Source of the DNA: Phycisphaerales bacterium
Lineage (GTDB): Bacteria > Planctomycetota > Phycisphaerae > Phycisphaerales > UBA1924
Reading direction: 5' to 3'
Assembly: GCA_003511945.1 (NCBI GenBank)
Contig: DOJA01000327.1
Span: 1,908-16,295 of the forward strand
DNA: 14,388 nucleotides
Positions 12,134 through 14,388 of this stretch are shown piece after piece (position 1 is the stretch's first letter; every line of letters begins with the position of its first letter). A program made the position numbers and the translations under genes. The notes below the pieces were generated by a model. It did not search any database. It was given only the letters and a program-made list of their open reading frames with translations, and was not told where the DNA came from.

Positions 12134-14388
12134 ATGCCCAGCACCTTCGCGCAGCACCTCGCCCGGCGCGTCCTCGTCTTCGACGGGGCGATGGGGACCT
12201 CCATCCACAAGTGCGACTGCGACCTGCACCGCGACTACCTGGGGAAGGAGAACTGCACCGAGATCCTCGTCCAGACCCGCCCGGAGGTGATCCAGGGGAT
12301 CCACGAGTCGTTCCTTTCGGTCGGGGCGGATGTCGTCGAGACCGACACCTTCGGCGCCAACCGGCTGGTGTTCGCGGAGTTCGACCTCGTCGCGCAGACC
12401 CGCGCGCTGAACCGCCTGGCGGCGGAGGTGGCCCGGGCGGCGTGCGCGCGCCACTCGACCAAGGACAAGCCGCGCTTCGTTGCGGGTTCGATGGGGCCGG
12501 GCACGAAGCTCATCACTCTGGGGCACACGACCTGGGCGCAGATGCTCGATTCCTACGCCGAGCAGGCCCGGGGGCTGCTCGACGGCGGGGTGGACCTGTT
12601 CATCATCGAGACGGCGCAGGACATCCAGCAGGTGAAGTGCGCGATCAACGCCTGCCTGAAGGCCCTCGACGAGCGCGGGCTCACGACCGACGACATCCCG
12701 ATCTCCTGCTCGGTGACGATCGAGACGACCGGGACGATGCTGCTGGGAACGGAGATCGCCGCCGCCGCCGAGGCGCTGCGGAGCTTCCCGATCATCTCGC
12801 TGGGGCTGAACTGCGCCACCGGCCCGCAGGAGATGACCGAGCATGTGGCGTGGCTGTGCCGCCACTGGGACCGGGCGGTGAGCGTGATCCCCAACGCGGG
12901 GCTGCCGGTGCTGGTGGAGGGCAGGACCGACTACCCGCTGAAGCCGGGGCCGTTCGTCGAGACGCTGATGCGCTTCGTGGAGCAGGGCGCCAACATCGTG
13001 GGCGGCTGCTGCGGCACGACGCCCGAGCACATCGCGCTGCTGGCCAGCGCCGTCGCTGGGCGCACCCCGGCGCCGGTGCGCAAGGAGCCCCCGGCGCCGG
13101 GGTGCTCGTCGCTGTATTCCGTGGCGGAGTTCCGCCAGGACAACTCGTTCCTCATCGTGGGCGAGCGGACGAACACCAACGGCAGCCGCCAGTTCAAGAA
13201 CCTCCTGAACGAGGAGAACTGGGACGGGCTGGTCTCGATGGGCAAGGAGCTGGTCCGCGACGGGTCGCATGTGCTCGATGTCTGCGTCGACTATGTGGGA
13301 CGCGACGGCGTGCGCGACATGACCGAGGTGGTCCAGCGCTTCGCCCGCCAGGTGTCGGCGCCGCTGATGATCGACTCGACGCAGGTCGATGTGATCGAGG
13401 CGGGGCTGAAGCACGCGCCGGGCAAGTGCATCATCAACTCGATGAACCTCGAGGAGGGCGAGGAGAAGCTGGCGCACATCTGCGCCCTGGCCCGGACCTA
13501 CGGGGCCGCGGTCGTCGCCGGGACGATCGACGAGGACCCCATCGAGGCGATGGGGAAGACCGCCGAGCGGAAGATCGCCATCGCGCGGCGCATCCACGAC
13601 CTCGCCTGCGGGAAGCACGGCGTTCCCGCGCACGACATCCTGTTCGACCCGCTGGTGCTGCCCATCACCACCGGGGTGGAGGCGGACCGTCGCCTGGCGC
13701 TGGAGACGGTCGAGGGCATCCGGCGCATCGCGCGCGAGCTGCCCGAGTGCCAGACGATGATCGGGCTGTCCAATGTGTCCTTCGGGCTCAGGCCCAACGC
13801 GCGCGTCGTGCTGAACTCTGTGTTCCTGCAGGAGTGCGTGCAGGCGGGGCTGACCGGCGCGATCGTCCACGCCTCGAAGATCCTGCCACGCAAGGACATC
13901 GCGCCCGAGCGCTGGGACGCGGCCCTGGACCTCATCTACGACCGGCGCGAGGCCCACGACCCGCTGCTGCGCTTCATCGAGTTGTTCCCCGAGGGCGAGG
14001 GCCAGGGCGCGGGAGCGAAGAAGAAGTCGCTCGCGGACCTGCCGCTCGAGGAGCGCCTGCAGCGCCACATCATCGACGGCGAGATGCGCGACCTGGGCGC
14101 CACGCTCGACGCGGCGCGGGCGGTCTACCCCCCGCTGGCGATCATCAACGACCATCTGCTGGCGGGGATGAAGGTCGTGGGCGACCTGTTCGGCTCGGGC
14201 GAGATGCAACTGCCGTTCGTGCTGCAGTCGGCGGAGGTGATGAAGGCGGCGGTGCGCCACCTCGAGCCGCACATGGAGAAGGCGGAGGGCGGCTCCGGGG
14301 CGCAGGGGCAGCGCAAGGGGCTCATGGTGCTCGCGACGGTGCAGGGCGATGTGCACGACATCGGCAAGAACCTGGTGGACATCATCCT
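12134..14388 (+). CDS. metH: Cobalamin-dependent methionine synthase MetH (5' part, runs off the window)
   Basis: Transfers a methyl group from 5-methyltetrahydrofolate via cobalamin to homocysteine. 751 codons are present. The homocysteine domain (about 1-310) has FDGAMGTS and the zinc cysteines Cys227 (GLNCATGP) and GGCCGTTP (290-297). The pterin domain (about 335-620) begins VGERTNTNGSRQFK and has LDVCVDYVGRDG. The cobalamin module follows: helical cap from about 635, then TVQGDVHDIGKNLV, whose His741 in DxHxxG is the cobalt ligand. The rest of the B12 fold and the AdoMet reactivation domain must lie beyond 14388. The ATG at 12134 is followed at once by the family's RRVLVFDGAMG. A 769-aa antisense frame is a shadow. 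Confidence 0.97.
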   Translation, partial: MPSTFAQHLARRVLVFDGAMGTSIHKCDCDLHRDYLGKENCTEILVQTRPEVIQGIHESFLSVGADVVETDTFGANRLVFAEFDLVAQTRALNRLAAEVARAACARHSTKDKPRFVAGSMGPGTKLITLGHTTWAQMLDSYAEQARGLLDGGVDLFIIETAQDIQQVKCAINACLKALDERGLTTDDIPISCSVTIETTGTMLLGTEIAAAAEALRSFPIISLGLNCATGPQEMTEHVAWLCRHWDRAVSVIPNAGLPVLVEGRTDYPLKPGPFVETLMRFVEQGANIVGGCCGTTPEHIALLASAVAGRTPAPVRKEPPAPGCSSLYSVAEFRQDNSFLIVGERTNTNGSRQFKNLLNEENWDGLVSMGKELVRDGSHVLDVCVDYVGRDGVRDMTEVVQRFARQVSAPLMIDSTQVDVIEAGLKHAPGKCIINSMNLEEGEEKLAHICALARTYGAAVVAGTIDEDPIEAMGKTAERKIAIARRIHDLACGKHGVPAHDILFDPLVLPITTGVEADRRLALETVEGIRRIARELPECQTMIGLSNVSFGLRPNARVVLNSVFLQECVQAGLTGAIVHASKILPRKDIAPERWDAALDLIYDRREAHDPLLRFIELFPEGEGQGAGAKKKSLADLPLEERLQRHIIDGEMRDLGATLDAARAVYPPLAIINDHLLAGMKVVGDLFGSGEMQLPFVLQSAEVMKAAVRHLEPHMEKAEGGSGAQGQRKGLMVLATVQGDVHDIGKNLVDII

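Noticed and set aside
12047..14356. 769-aa open frame on the minus strand opposite metH
   Set aside because: It is the antisense shadow of a clear MetH; its composition (Arg/His/Asp/Gln-rich, no domain) is typical of GC-rich shadow frames.

Overview
The window is high-GC bacterial DNA that most resembles a planctomycete, probably of the Phycisphaerae type. This is an inference from four things: planctomycete-style anti-sigma and lipoprotein genes, gene starts without Shine-Dalgarno sequences, several families of short intergenic repeats, and a cobalamin-dependent methionine synthase. No rRNA, tRNA, CRISPR array or recognisable transposase was seen.

Positions 1-5000, minus strand. In transcription order there is a secreted fasciclin (FAS1) protein (4344-3802), an ECF sigma factor (3569-3012), its membrane anti-sigma factor of the RskA type overlapping by 4 nt (3015-2236), a second secreted FAS1 protein with its own promoter (1945-1358), and an agmatinase-family ureohydrolase (1113-58). 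A sigma/anti-sigma pair flanked by two fasciclin genes matches the SigK-RskA-MPT70/MPT83 arrangement of mycobacteria, so an envelope-stress circuit controlling FAS1 proteins is likely. Upstream of the first FAS1 gene lies about 650 bp of nested hairpin repeats.

Positions 5000-8000. Two lipoprotein genes diverge from a compact promoter region: an unknown lipoprotein on minus (5902-5012) and a HEAT-repeat lipoprotein on plus (5973-6833). The latter is followed after 4 nt by a zinc-type alcohol dehydrogenase-like gene (6838-7836). This converges on uppP, and the 120-bp gap between them is one inverted pair of heptanucleotide (GTGGAAA-type) arrays.

Positions 7958-11863, minus strand. An ABC-2 exporter of the NatA/NatB type (ATPase then permease, overlapping by 8 nt) is followed by a small four-helix-bundle (S23/IVS-type, Avd-like) gene and uppP (undecaprenyl-diphosphate phosphatase). 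The four-helix gene sits between inverted heptanucleotide arrays and looks like an inserted cassette. A second repeat family, about 73 bp with a 19-nt palindromic core, occurs three times: upstream of the agmatinase gene, upstream of metH, and inside the coding start of the ABC permease.

Positions 12134-14388, plus strand. This is the 5' two thirds of metH, preceded by a 14-bp palindrome and a -10-like hexamer 6 nt before the ATG.

The most interesting signals are the repeat-bounded four-helix cassette, a repeat recruited into a protein N-terminus, the sigma/anti-sigma/fasciclin circuit, and a recurring -10-to-ATG spacing that suggests leaderless transcripts.
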